In this document: piece after piece, positions 45,880-58,680 of the stretch
How positions within the stretch are numbered: the first letter of the stretch is position 1
Layout of the letters: each line of letters opens with the position of its first letter
Assembly (NCBI GenBank): GCA_026419785.1
Contig: JAODTK010005611.1
Location: forward strand, 345,001 to 409,000
Reading direction: 5' to 3'
Source: Sclerodactyla briareus
Lineage: Eukaryota > Echinodermata > Holothuroidea > Dendrochirotida > Sclerodactylidae
Length of the DNA stretch: 64,000 nt
The notes under the pieces: model-generated
What the model was told of the DNA's origin: nothing
Database searches by the model: none
What the model saw: the letters and a program-made list of their open reading frames with translations, nothing else
Translations under genes and position numbers: made by a program

Positions 45880-47180
45880 TTCGAAGTCAGTAAATATCAA
45901 AATGGTTCAAATTTGATGAAAGGGAAATTGATAAGATAGCTAGAGATTGCAAATAGGTACCATGAGTGAATTAGACATGAAAGGCCATTCAAGTTCCACA
46001 TTGCCAACACTCATGAAAGCTTGTTAACATGATATCTGGAGAATATATTAAAATAGGAGCATATGAAAAGTCAATGTTTGTTTGTTTTTTCATCGCAGGA
46101 GGGGGAGGGGTGAGCTCGTTATTCAGTTGACAAGTGTTCGAAATATCGAAAGAAATATTACGACATTGCACTTATTGATTTCTCCTCTGTGCCATATCCA
46201 CAGTACTGATGAGTACTGACTCAGCGGGGTGGGGGTGGGGATTGGGGGGGGGGGGGTGCCACCCGCTGCATTGAAAGAACACAAGGCACAGTGGGGAGAT
46301 CAAGGATCTGAACAATGGAACAATATTAAGCTTGTTCAATACGTAGCTTACGTGAATATATATCTTTTTAATTTGTTTTGTACTTTCCAGAGTACGCCAC
46401 GTGCCCTGGGGATATGTTCCCGTGTTCATCCTCGATGATTGTTTTCTCAAACATGGTTGCGACGGTGATGATGATTGTGGGGACGGCTCGGACGAAGAAG
46501 GGTGTCTTGGTGAGTAAATCGTGGGAGCTACTCAACGCGGAGTACCACGCACAACAGCAGCGTGTTCTATATATAAAGAAAAAAATGAGAATAATGCTTA
46601 TCGCTCAGGTGATGACCCAGTTAGTGATGCGTAGCTACCTTCTATGCATGGAGTGCAGCAACTTTTTTCAGCTTAGTAGGGTTTGTCAACTATGCTGGAT
46701 CGGGAGTGTATGAGGAGGAGAACAATGTCGGACCGGGGCCTTTCGCTGGCTGGGCGGAGTCAGTCGCGGAACGAAGACAGCGATGGAAGAGAAAGGTCGT
46801 GGTTCGGAACATGGACGGCCAAATGGGGAAATAAATGAAGAAATAATAACCTGGGGAATTCAGTACTCATTGTATGAGAGAACAATGTCAGATCGAAGGC
46901 CTGGTGGGCCCTCTTGCTGGATATGGGCCGGAGTCAATCCGTGTTTTGGGAAAGGGGGAGCGATGGTGGAGAGAGGTCGTGGTATGGAACAGGGCAACTA
47001 AATCGGGCAGCAAGGGAGCGAAAAGGAAAATAATAACCTGGGGAATTCAGTACTCGCTTTTGCCTTCAAGTTGAGAAGCGAAACGAAAGGATTATGATTG
47101 GTGGCCCTCTCTCTTCGGGGTCTGCGGGGAGAGCAGTGCGGAGACACCGGTCATGCTGTTTAGTCGAGTCGTATCAACTC
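45880..47180 (+). repeat. Dispersed segmental duplication, copy 2
   Basis: Counterpart of 26480-27800 plus 28854-29100, including the LDLa exon at 46391. It lacks the 1.05-kb satellite-bearing insert of copy 1. It also repeats GGGGAATTCAGTACTC twice (46854 and 47040) and has two GGAG/CGATGG blocks. Confidence 0.7.
46391..46509 (+). CDS. LDLa domain exon, last recognised
   Basis: Between GTACTTTCCAG and a CTTG|GTGAGT donor. It encodes YATCPGDMFPCSSS, then a shifted DDCFSKHGCDG-like middle and DDDCGDGSDEEGCL. The acidic end is canonical. It is the paralogue of the exon at 27035, and its flanking introns are also duplicated. No later LDLa, SRCR, transmembrane or terminal exon was found to the right, so the 3' end of the gene is unknown. 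Confidence 0.84.
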
Positions 47181-48065
47181 GTGCACGAGCACTGACAGCA
47201 CGGTATTGACCATTCCCGGCTCAACCAAAAGCAGACTAGAATCTGTCCCCACACCTCCCCACTTGTAATTGGGTGAAATACAAAAAAAACCGCAGGAGTG
47301 TGACGTGATGAGAAAACAAGCAGGGCTAAATATAGGGAACTGTGGAGGAGTGGGAGGAGGCAAAGAAGAAACGAAGAAACCAGTGGGCAATCACCGCAGT
47401 TGCGAGATCTCATCTGCAAACCTGTAAAATTATTTGTTCTGACTTCTGTTTTCCAAGCTAATTTGGCAGGATTGCGACTGACTTCTTACTTTGTTCCAAG
47501 ATAATTCGGTCCTTTCAATTTCCAAATAATTTTGGAATAATGAATTGAATTTAAACTAGGCTAAACATGAAGTCCCTCCGTGAGAAATCCATACCCTAAA
47601 AGGTTGTTATGGACGTTTTGTCTCATCACAAAACAAAATGGAACCACTCATCAGACATTTCAACCCTCCAAGTCTTCAAATTCCGAAATTCTGCCGAAAA
47701 ACTTTTCACCCCTAAATTCCCTAATTTTGTGATTTTGCCTAGATGCAGTGTTATCGCTCAATTTCAATTTCCACCTCACCCTAAGCTACACCAATTCGAG
47801 AATTTCTACCACATCTGTAAGGGGAAAGGCGGTTTAGATAAGAAAAAAAAAACGTGTGTTTTGGTACATCCGACCTTGTGTGAAATTTGTGACGTGTTCA
47901 GTTATTCCAAACTTAAGATATCTGCGAAAAAACACATTAAAACAGCTGACGGACACTCAAACGCACATACACCGCCGCACTACGGAACCTATAAGACGTT
48001 CCGCCTCATCACTGCCCCCTACAGCCCAAGCACCCCTGGGCATATTCCACCATAGTACCTCTAAA
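47181..48065 (+). other. Stretch without recognised features
   Basis: A 148-codon + frame (47609-48055) has a skewed, Pro/His/Lys-rich composition and no domain that I recognise; I do not support it as a gene. Confidence 0.4.
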
Positions 48066-48982
48066 TAAAGGGGAACTCCAGGCAAGAGCTATGTTTCCTT
48101 GCATTTCTAGATATTTTTCCTCAGACATTCCTCACGGTGTTTTGATGGACTTGAAAGTACGTACCTACGTACGTACGTGAGTTAGCGCTCAGCGCCCAGA
48201 AGTAGCAGAACGCCAGTTCATATTATAATTCTTCAAAGAAAGAATACTGTTAATCGAGAACAAATTGGACGCTAATTACACTTGGTGGGGAGTCTCCAAG
48301 TCATTTCTAGTGAAGTTATGGCCTAAAAACGATTAGAAAATTACCTCACCAGAAGCCAATAGCTTGCCCACCGCCAACAATCTTTCGAACTCGCTCGATC
48401 CGACGTTACACACAAAGTCTATTAGAGATGCCCATTGAGTCAAGTGTATGTGGAGATTCACTGTACAAATTTCCTATTGACAGTCGTCGTAGAAGGCTCA
48501 TAATCTGATTGGTCATTTTATTCAGTGTGAATGCTTGTTGGGTCAGATTGATTTATGCGGCGAATTCCAGTCATTTTGTTTGAAATTTTCGACAAGAAAT
48601 GGGGTGAAAGAGCTAAATCAGGCAGGGAAGGGGTTTAGGAATGATTGTTCGACGAGGCCATGCTAAACCTTCGACTGACGTGATCAAAAAACAGTTCAAG
48701 TGGATGGTATTTTTATAACATTGGTTATGCGTTTATTCGGTTATAAATAGCAGCCTGGGTCGCCGCTTACGTCACATTTAAGGAGGATTCTCAAACAGTC
48801 ACACTAAGATGGCGCTGTGCACAGTAGCGCTGTGTTATGGCGCATTAGCCAAAGGCGGGAAGTTTGAACTCCGTGTTTTGATCTTGGAGGGGCTCGTTCG
48901 GAGCGCTCAAAATACGGAGGGAAGTGGTTTGAAAAGATGCAGAAAAGGGAAACATGTCTCTTGCCTGGAGTTCCCCTTTAAA
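48066..48982. mobile_element. 917-base element with long terminal inverted repeats
   Basis: The left end TAAAGGGGAACTCCAGGC continues AAGAGCTATGTTTCC. The right end, reversed, reads TTTAAAGGGGAACTCCAGGC and AAGAGACATGTTTCC. That is about 35 matching bases. The interior has no useful ORF, includes a TACG microsatellite (48160-48178) and CATTTAAGGAGGATTC-type sequence. It is a MITE-like element. The AAAGGGGAA ends resemble those of the TTAA-type MITE in this window, so the two may share a mobilising enzyme (inference). Confidence 0.75.
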
Positions 48983-49929
48983 GCTTCTCACCCACCATTA
49001 TTGTTACAATAGCAAGTGAATTACTATGGCGAACCCACAACAGTGAATATAGGCGGAATGGCAAATCGACTACACTATCGCAATCGATCCCCCAGTACCG
49101 ATTATCAGGGGCGGCGCCAGGGATTCCTGGCCTCATAAGTAATTCGGTGCTATTTATAGTAACATGTCCCCTATTTTAAACCCCATCCAACCCTCTACAA
49201 TTGATTGGGGCCGTCGATGATGTAAGATAGGAAGACTAGAAAGCCTGGACGGAGGGAGCACATACTTTGTATTCCTTTCCAATGTCAGATCAAGCAGTCC
49301 ACGAATCACAGTCATTTGTAGAAATTATTCCTCAATCAGCCCACCACTGCTCGTTCAAAGAAGGCATACTTTCCTTTTCCTTTTGCAGTTACTCTGCCTC
49401 CGTTGGAAGACCAATAGGCTCCGTATTAACGCTCGGTTTGCTATTCGATGCCTCTCCACAGGGTGATGGCAGCATTTCGGAATTGTACAAAATAGGCATC
49501 TGAAATACAGTATTTGTATGTGACGTTTGTACTGGAGACCCGTACGTCACAATTTTGTTTCCTCATACATGTTTCTTTGCCCGGTATTGCTCCTAATGAT
49601 CTTGGTATGTCCCCACAGTGCATGTGGCTGAACATTGCTCGGGTAATCTTTGTCACCCGTACGAAACGCTAGAGGAATACTGGCACATTTATTGTTTGTT
49701 CGATAAACACACGTTATGGATGCTGCAGGACTTAATTCCGGCACTCCACATGGGGTGGGTAAGACCTTCCTCATTATAAGATTGATACGGTAATGTTCAG
49801 AGTATCATAGCAATCATTACTGCTTTCAAAATTGTAATGAAATCGCGTGGAATAGAGAATATCCCATTCTTTTTCGTTGTTACGTCAAATTTCAACCTAG
49901 TTCGCCTCAAAATGAATATTGTTATATTG
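48983..49929 (+). other. Stretch without recognised features
   Basis: No exon, no repeat family recognised apart from a GGGGCGGCGCCAGGG word at 49108. Confidence 0.35.
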
Positions 49930-50130
49930 TTACACATGATTATTCAAACAAACTCTATGTATGCATATTTTACATATGATTATTCAAACAAACTCTATGT
50001 ATGCATATTTTACATATGATTACAAACAAAAGTTATGTATGAATATATTACATAGGACTATTCAAACTAACTCTATGTATGAATATTGTTACATAGGATT
50101 ATCCAAACAAACGATATGTATTTTATACGA
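49930..50130 (+). repeat. Minisatellite, about 43-base unit, five copies
   Basis: The unit ATTCAAACAAACTCTATG, TATGCATATTTTACATATG is repeated, the first two copies almost identical and the later three diverging. The Tyr/Ile-rich frames are artefacts. Confidence 0.85.
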
Positions 50131-50390
50131 GTTTAGTCGTTTCCAATGTCCGTGTTTTTTTTTTATTCGAAAACTGTAAACAAAAATCGTTTCCTTTTTT
50201 TTTTTGTTATCGTTAGTTTCTTCGTCAGTTGTTCATTTTTTCGTGCAGATTTCGTTCGTGAACCTAATTTTAATATTGAAGAATTGTGCCCATAGGAAGG
50301 AATTGCCACCTTCTTGTTTTTTCCTGATATAACATGAGAAATTCAAAAAGAATTACCTATATCAGTCTTGTTTTTTCTTTTGATGATTTC

Positions 50391-50862
50391 ACGGGTTCAG
50401 GACGCCAACTAAGACTCATCTAGGAACCCTGGCCGTATTGATCGTGGATTGAGCACCGGCGATAACTCGCCTTCTCTTCTCGACTAGTGCTCAGATGATA
50501 ACGAGGCAGGGGTGCAACCAATCCCAACCTGCTCCCGCGGCCGCCATTTTACGTTCCCTCATTCGAAAGGGACAACGTGAATCCAGGACCGACCACTTTC
50601 TCGGATCCTGGACAGAGGAGCGGAAGTTCAACGGAATGCTAACAGCCGACAGACGAGACTTATTGCAAATATACCGTAACAGTACAGTAACCCCAGAAAA
50701 TCTGTATCACTGTATCACAACGGAACCCATGAAGTGAAGACCAAGACCTCGCCCATCGCAACTGCAAGTGCAGCCACCTAGGGAAAATCGTCGGTGACCG
50801 CTGGAATTCGAACCCGGAATATTTCGGTTTTAAAGAGACCACTCTACCATTCTTCCGCCCTC
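50391..50862 (-). mobile_element. tRNA-derived SINE family 2, minus copy
   Basis: The minus strand begins with a tRNA-like head (GAGGGCGGAAGAATGGTAG, then CCGGGTTCGAATTCC as B box). It continues with a body containing CACTAGTCGAGAAGAGAAGG and ends in GGCGTCCTGAACCCG. It matches 21690-22211 along its length. Confidence 0.72.
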
Positions 50863-51958
50863 TTGATGCTAACCACTCTTTCCTGTAGTACAACGGAGTC
50901 TAAATTAGGGTGTGTGTGGAGGGGTGTGACACCCCTGGGATAACGAGGAGCGCAAGAAGTCGGTCTGCGGTTGGTACCTCGAGTAAGCAGGTAAGCCAAA
51001 CGGCTATAAGGGTTGGGGAACACGGAGTACATTCGGAACTGTAGCAAACGGATCATCTGTAGCGGCCGCGCCCCTGTTCGATCGGAAGGAATATGAACAG
51101 AAATGTCGGTCATAAAAGATCTTGTCGGACCCCAGAAGTTCACATCCCCCATGGGAATCTCTGTATATTTACGCCCCTGGTAGTGGGTTTCTTTACACTT
51201 ACACAGTACAGCCTTGCCAAGCTAATTGAGATTAAGATTACGTTTTATATTTAGGGAATAATATACAGATACGAGGGCCTTTGTAGCGGGATTGAAGTTG
51301 GATGACGTCATGATAGGACGTTATTAATCTTGTATGTAAAGACAGGCGAGCGTTTCTGAAACATCCAGCGATCTAATCCCCTGGTGCTTGTTTGCGCACG
51401 ACATGACAGCCAACGCAGCGACGCCTACTTCCCTCGCAGTTAGCCTCATTCACAAGTGGGTAGTGTGAGACAATCGACTTAGCCTTGTCCAGATCATCGT
51501 AGAGTACTTCGGGCTTTCAATGGGTTCGAACTCGCAGTCCATTGATCTCAGAGGCAATGTTGTTACAAGTTTGTATTACTGAGAGACGATTGCACGAGGC
51601 GACAATTCTCCTTTGAATCTCGAGCTCTGCCGATCAATAATCTAACACCCTCTGATTTTCCCATTTTACTTACACCTCTCATTTCACTTACAACTTCTGT
51701 CAGTTTAGGCTGTAAACATGTATGTATGTATGTTTGTATGCGTGTGTATGTTGCGTGTGCGCAGGCGCGGCCCGTGCGTGTGGTATAATGTTTTATTTAG
51801 TGTATGTCACATCTGGCTTGTAAACACAATAACATGACCCCACCTGGGTGAGTCAAGCTCATGTTTTGTGCGTCCGGGACCTCCCTCCTCTCACCCAGAA
51901 CCCTAGATTTGGCCCGGTAAGGCAATCGCCTCAGAATGGGTTCAGTGTAAACATGTTT
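50863..51958 (+). other. Stretch with repeat fragments
   Basis: Bases 51460-51600 resemble the minus-strand SINE of the duplicated units (GGGTTCGAACTCGCAG). Bases 51713-51950 carry a GT/ATGT microsatellite and one fragment of the satellite unit (GGCTTGTAAACACAATAAC). No exon. Confidence 0.4.
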
Positions 51959-52797
51959 GATTCCTTGACCAAGTCAGCAGGAATAAATGCAGTCATGACA
52001 GTGTGTGTGTGTTATGTGTATATATGTGACCCCTAACCTTGTTAACACGAGAACTTGACCCGCTTTGATGAATGGAGCTCGTACTTGGTGTGTGGGTGCC
52101 TCATATTCAGAACATCACCCCTGTTGTTTCGGGGGTCAGGTCATCTAAGGTCAAGAGAGGTCAAAGTCTGACAATTTTGTTAACACGATAAGTACAGAAT
52201 GCCTGGTCCGATCAAGTTGAAAATTAGTAAGCAGTTTTCTTATGGGAAGACAATACCCTATGGTTTTGGTGTGGACCAGGAGGCCAAAATGAGAAAAGTG
52301 TGAACAATTGATATTTGGGCCAAGTTAATCTTGTTTCCACAGTAACCGACCCTATCTGGATGGAGAAAGCGCATACTCATTATTCGGCATCCCATAGTGG
52401 GTTCAAAATACCTATTGTTTTGGGGTAAGATCGAGGTCATCTGAGGTCAACACGGTCAAAATCTGATGAAATCTTTCTAACACCACTTATAATTCCAGAA
52501 TGCCCGGTTGATCAGGTTGACATTTTATTATGCAGCTTTCTTATGGGGAGGGAGCACAGAAAACTCCTGTTTCTAGTGTAAATCGAAGCTAGTTCGGTGG
52601 AAACTGGGATATTTTGAAGGAAAAAAAAAAATGCTAATTTTAGAGCTTGTTAACAAAACCTCACATGGATGGATGGAGTTCATACTTTGTATGTAATGTT
52701 CTCATACTTTTACTACATGAGCTATATTGTATATCTTGTAAGCATGAAAAGTTGACAATGCTTAGCTTGATCAAGTCAGAATCATGGCTTTCTCTGG
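51959..52797 (+). mobile_element. Satellite-bearing Helentron-like element, + copy
   Basis: The 5' hairpin GATTCCTTGACcaaGTCAgcAGGAAT at 51959-51983 is followed by a GT tract (51998-52028) and about two and a half satellite units (GATGAATGGAGCTCGTAC and similar). A damaged 3' end reads AATCATGGCTTTCTCTGG. Same architecture as 24086-25842. Confidence 0.55.
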
Positions 52798-55700
52798 TTT
52801 CACGCCCCATTCGTTCCACCGTTCTGGGGGATTGAACTGGTTCTCTACACCGTAGCCTGTGTCTGTATGTGTTATGTTCCAGAGGGTCCATGTGGAGCAG
52901 AGAGTACCACGCAGTCATGAAAGACGCAGCTGTCAGTCATAAAATGACGCAGCTGTCAGTCATAAAATGACGCAGCTGTCAGTCATAAAATGAACAACAG
53001 CTGTCAGTCAATTCGAAATTGTCTCAGTACAGATTGGCGAATCTCTCTACAAATCTATGTACCTCTGCGAAATGTTGTGTTGAACTAGGCCTATGCTAAA
53101 AGTCCTGCGATAACCACGTTGATGCAGAGCGATATTAGTTTTTTTTTTCACTTTTTATTTATTTATATTCGCCGTTTCCAGTTCTTTGGTGACAATTTTT
53201 TGTGTCGGTCATAGCACGTCCCGAAATCAAATCTGAACAATAAACTGGACAGTCCTACTGCGCACCAATGTAAACTCGCGATGGTCAACTCAATTTTACT
53301 AGGCGATCCACAAATAACAGTCCGGAGATTATCTAGTCGGGAGAATAAAAATTGTCTCCTGTTTTTTTAGGGGAATTTGATTAATTCAGAGTCTACCAGT
53401 ATTGTATTTTACCCACACTGCAACGTTCTCCCATATGAAAATATATAGGCGACAATTATTCCACCCCTCTTGAAAAATTATTCCAGTCCGCGTCTTCAAT
53501 TTCATTTGCATATCAGATCCTGATGTCCAGCTACACAGAAAGCTTGGTTTGAATTGATAGTGTCAATGTAGGATTTCGAGATATTTGAATAAGAAAGGAC
53601 TACTTCCGGTGGTAGTTTTTGGCGGGATTAGATTTGTCACCAGTCGTTCCGGACAGCGGTTCGTTGTGATGTAAACTGTGCGTTTGATAAAGAGAGTGAC
53701 ATTGACTGTAGTAGCATCGTGTCATGCTATGGAAACACACGTTACTGTTAATTTATCGACCTAATGTAAAATTACCAAAACCGCGCAGGGTGTCATTAAC
53801 TGGAACGACGTTTTGTATCTAACAGTCTGCAGACAATTGACTATTCATATCTGGTATTAACATTACCGATCTTCCCGAACAGGAGAATCTCCCAGACTTG
53901 AATAATGAAAGGTGGTCACGGGGTTGTTTTGTAGGATCGATATATTTCAAGTGGTCAAACATGCTATCGTAATTACCGATCTAACATAAGAAATATTAGT
54001 ATCCGTATACAACAGTTCTTTTCGATGGCTATGTTTATTCGGGCCTACCACCCCGTAACAACGCCCAAAACCAACCCTTGCCCGTGTTATAGGCGATTTG
54101 ATTTGATTCACACTCTCCTCTCGCCAGGGTGATGTTCGGAAACCGGGATGACAGTAACATCACCTCATAACCTCCAGACCCAGTTTCGTAAGGTTCATTC
54201 CACTTTGGTCGTTTATTCTGAGCCATGGCCTACCTAAAAGGGATTCCTGCATAGCCCACGGCTTTACGCCTACTATTCCCCTGCTCTGTGTCTGTTATAT
54301 CAACTCGCGAACCGGGATGATGCGCGTTCTACAATAATGCTGTCGTCCCAGCTATCTTGAGAGCGAAGAGAAGTGTCCTTGTTGAATGTGTCAGAAGGGA
54401 CTCAGCGCGCGATTCGATTCAGACTCTGTGATTACCGTACATTCATATTATTCAGTTATGATGGACATGGTAGCTTAGTTTTCCCAAATGACGACAGTGG
54501 AATCACAGTGTAAAGAGGTTACCCATGGAATGCCGTTTATGAAATTTGCCATGAGTGGAATTTCCGATCGTTCTCTGAACAAATATTACCTGTTCCTCAG
54601 CCGGAAAAAAACAAAGTTCGCTTTCAGGTAAGCATAACCTGCGATTACATTAGTTAATTTGTGAAGCACATTCACCACCACTCAACAAACTGACAAAATA
54701 CACACCAGAGTGGTTCTAAGGGTCTACATGTCGTCCAAAGAATCAAATAGAGTGGGTGACCCCCCCCCCACCCTCCCATGGACAACTTCACCGGCCGGTC
54801 GGAAATCTTCCTTTTCAGCCTTCAGCAACACGGAAATGCCCTTATATTGGCCAATGGATCATTTGCGGATTCACAAAGAAGCTGTTACGAAATATAACGG
54901 AAATGTTCACGAGTATAATTACTATATTTTAGTTAAAAAGAAAATCGTCTTAGTATTCGTCCGGATAAGGTTACTGCTATCTCGATTGCAATCAATTTAA
55001 TTTTTTTTTAGCGACGGCTCCGTAGTTTTCATTCTGGTACAACATCGAAAGCAACACTTAACGACGGTAGTATTACAGGTCATCATATTAGATATAGAAG
55101 TGCAAATACGCGAAAATCAGAGAATTTCAAAGCCATATTTACAAACAGTAATTTTTTTACCTGGGATAATCCCACCTAAACCAATTCGGGTATCATATGT
55201 TTTCCGCCAATGAATGTTCCTTGAGGTGACCACATCCTTTGGATAACTGCCCTCTTATTTATGCCCAAAATGAGACAGCCGTCCATTTCTCTTCCCCCTT
55301 CAAGACTACCACACACCTATATACCTATCGCAATAACATTGGATAAGTTCATGAAACAATTTCTCCATGCAGCCACAATAATTTTGCCCTTTTGAGGGAA
55401 TTAAGAAAAATGTTATCTTCTATTTATTTAACTGTGAGGCTATATCGTAAATCGTGTCTCTCCACCATGACATAGAAAATTCGGTGGAGAGTTCTTCAAA
55501 CTGAATAAAAATATTCCTAACGTCTTCATTTTCAATTTTTCGTTTCACAACCAGGTTCCGTGCTTAAACATTACATTGGTCCTCCCCCTTAATTTGTTTC
55601 ATTAATGCCGAAGAACAAAGAATATCAACTGAGTCCTGCGGAGGCATTATAGTTTGTGACGGTTTCCATCGCCCCTTCTTCTTTTCTTCTCGTTCCGAAT

Positions 55701-57180
55701 ATGCAAGCCACACTCTTTTTATATGTTCAAATAATAGTATGTGAAATCGATAATTTGTGCGATAATAGATAATCATTATACTATATTGAACCCCCAATCA
55801 TTAATCAGGCTCGATGTTTTGGTCAATCGTTCGTCGACGTCAAGACGAGCACATGTTTGACAGAACTTTGACCCGCTCTAGTCTGATTTCCACATTGCTT
55901 ATAAAAGGACACAAAAATGGCGAAGTTTGTCAAACGCGAGCGCGAGTGAGATTATGAAGTATGCGCTCCGATCGTGAGGCGAACGGTAGGTATAGGCAGA
56001 TTACTTGCGGTTGTGTTATAGTGCTATAAACGAGACTTGCAACGTACAGAACACGTCTACACGCATGCGTGGATCAGGTTGCGATTTTGGTGGCCACCAT
56101 GTTGCCACACAAGATCGTTCACAGCCATCACGACCACAGTGTACAGGTAGTGGATAACCCGTTTGTAGAACGGATCCTGTAAGATAATAAAAAGGTCGTC
56201 TAAAACTGGATGCACGCAAGTAGTACCGGTATTCAATCAGGACAAGTTGAAATAAGCAAAAGTGAAAATTATACTGACATAAGTTTATACGTACGATATC
56301 GCCCCAGACTACATGCACCCATCTACTGCTAACATCGTTCATCAAGGAACACAATTTTGTTTAGATCATGACCAATGCTCCTGTGGGCAGGGATTTGCTC
56401 TTTGGCTGACATAGTGAGAGAGAGCGGATATTAGTATCATTTCCTTCCCAGTGGTCTAACGAAAAATCGATTAGCTAAAAAACAAACGACCGGAAAACAA
56501 TTAGGGCCGAGTTCAAGCAAACAAAATATCTTTCCCGGCATGTAAACTCATTGAATATCGATTTGCTTAGGTTCTTGCGGGGACTTTGGGGCTGTGAAGA
56601 GTTGATATCGTATTGCATTGGGGGGCGAGATGCAATCATGTAATATCCAAGTGGAGGCGCCAGCATTATTTGGCGCCGGCGACTACCCGCGAATATAATT
56701 TTTGCCCCCCGTTTGTTATTTTTGCCTTCTTATACTTATTTTCAGTCTTCGTCAGTTTTAGGTAAGCCTTTGCCAGACCAACAAGGATTTATGTAACGGA
56801 AATTCGTTATGTCAACACGAAATGGCATAATATCGAGCTAGTACTGTATTAAATAAGCTGTTCACAGTGGCAGTGCTAAATGAGATGACAGGAATGATGT
56901 CAGAGGGCCGCAGTGTATGTAAACAGGCTGCAGAAAGATCTTTCGAAACTCCCCTGACGAAAATACACACCACACCAGTGTAAAATTCTACAGAATCCCC
57001 CCACCCTCTCCATGAATTGTTTGCATTTCCAAGAGGTGGATCTAATAAATGAAAACAAGAGCACCAATAGTGCCTGTCGCGCGAACCGCACAAATGTACC
57101 CAAGACGAATGTAAAATTATGGTAAGTGTTCAAGATCATGGGGCCAAAAGGCAGTTTCGAACAACTGCCTATTGTTCCCC
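52798..57180 (+). other. Long stretch without exons
   Basis: Contains a 23-base minisatellite (52912-53009) and otherwise unrecognised AT-rich sequence. Frames of up to about 116 codons on either strand show no domain. A TATAAAAG word at about 55902 lies only 15 bases before an ATG with a ten-codon frame; I do not call a promoter there. Confidence 0.35.
52912..53009 (+). repeat. Minisatellite, 23-base unit, about four copies
   Basis: The unit GACGCAGCTGTCAGTCATAA plus AAT is repeated with near identity; the last copy has AACAACAGC in place of GACGCAGC. Confidence 0.9.
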
Positions 57181-57724
57181 TGTAACGACTTTGGACCTTG
57201 ATCTTTATATGGCCAAATATGTCAATAAACAAATGTAGTTTAGTCAACATCTATCAAGAATGCCCAATTGAGAGAGAGAAAGGCAATTTCATACAGTGGC
57301 CTATTGTGACCTTTAATGACCTTGACCTTCACATGGTCAAAAGATGTCCAAAGGTCGAACATTGGGCCCAAGGTTGGTCAACACCCATCAAAGGATGACT
57401 GTTTTGCTTCACTTCATCAAATGTTACTGCTTTAATTCTAATGGCACTATATGATGTTGCATTAAAAATCTGCAAACAAGCAGGAAAGAGCACCTCCAAA
57501 GGAACATTATGACACAGTTTAAAAAAAAAAAAAACCCCCACTTTGACAGAGAATACGTTTTAAAATTTACAACAAGAATGGCTATAGGCGCTTCAAAAGA
57601 CCTTGACCTTGACCTTCACAGGGTCAAAGATGCTCAAAGGTCAATGGACATTGGGTCCAAGTTTGGTCCATATTCATCGAAAAATGACTGTATGGGTATC
57701 CGTGAAGCGATGTTACTGTTTAAC
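57181..57724 (+). repeat. Flanking unit of the tandem array with GACCTTGACCTTCA words
   Basis: ACCTTGACCTTCACATGGTC (57310) and ACCTTGACCTTCACAGGGTC (57606) open two related blocks of about 300 bases containing TTGGTC-AACA/CATATCATC words. A weaker third block starts at 58710. Confidence 0.55.
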
Positions 57725-58680
57725 TCTTAGGTACCGCTATTCCATCATTATGATCGAACGTCAGCACTGTGCATTAAAATATGTAGAAGGAGAAGCATTT
57801 GCGTGATTGCCGCATAAATGGGCCATCGGGCCCACCCCTGAAACCTGGAGTCAAAAATTAATGAGAACCCTGAAGGTACGGTTATTAGACCGCCATTGTG
57901 ACCGAATATCAGCACTGACCTGTGCATCGAAAGTTGTAGAAAAGCGCAACATTAGACACACAAGGAGCATACAGTAAACGTAAGAGAAATCAATGGACAC
58001 TTGTGGGAAGGAGATGCATTTCAAGTACCATTGTATGAAATTACATGAACTGGGCCCTCGGGCCCGATTGGGGCCCTGGAAAAACAAATCCTGAATACCA
58101 TGAAGATACGACTGTTGACCGTCATCATGCCCGAATAGCAAGACTGTGCACCAAAAATTGTAAGAGGGAAGCATTTTAACTAACCTTTCCACATGATAGC
58201 CCCAGGCCTAAGTCCCTGGGCACCCTGACTGTCGACTATTAGACCTAATTAGACTGAACATCAGCACCGTGCACAAATGGTAGGAGTGGAAAGAGTTTGA
58301 GGTATTCAGAGAATGGACCTTGGCACAAATGGGCACTGGGCCCAAAAAAATTTCCCGAACACAACAATGGCCCTCTACTCAAGACCATTACATGTAACTT
58401 AAAGTAAATGAAGCTTGTGGAGGGAGTGCATTTCACGTATGAAACACCAGAAGGTAAGGCCTGGGGGTAAGACCATCAGTATGACGAATGTCAGTACTGT
58501 GCCCCAAAATCGGAGAGGCAAATCATTGTGCGGAATTCCACATTTGGGCTCCAGGGCCCCACGGACCTTGGGTCTAAATACCTGGAGCACTTTGGCGAGG
58601 CTATTAGACCATCAGTACGACCGAACATCAGCACTGTTGCACCAAAATTGCAAAGAGGAGATACCATTTAGAAATTTAAC
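57725..58680 (+). repeat. Degenerate tandem array, about 155-base unit, six copies
   Basis: Each copy has an ATTAGACCGTCATTATGACC-like start, CGAACATCAGCACTGTGCAC and ATTGTAGAAGGGGAAGCATTT, then GGGCCCTCGGGCCC-type and ACCCTGAAGG-type ends. Copies begin near 57735, 57888, 58105, 58245, 58475 and 58610. No coding content. Confidence 0.65.

Noticed and set aside
47609..48055. 148-codon + frame
   Set aside because: No recognisable domain, biased composition and no splice or start context.
55895..55950. Core promoter with TATAAAAG and ATG
   Set aside because: The ATG is about 15 bases from the TATA-like word and opens only a ten-codon frame; no exon follows.
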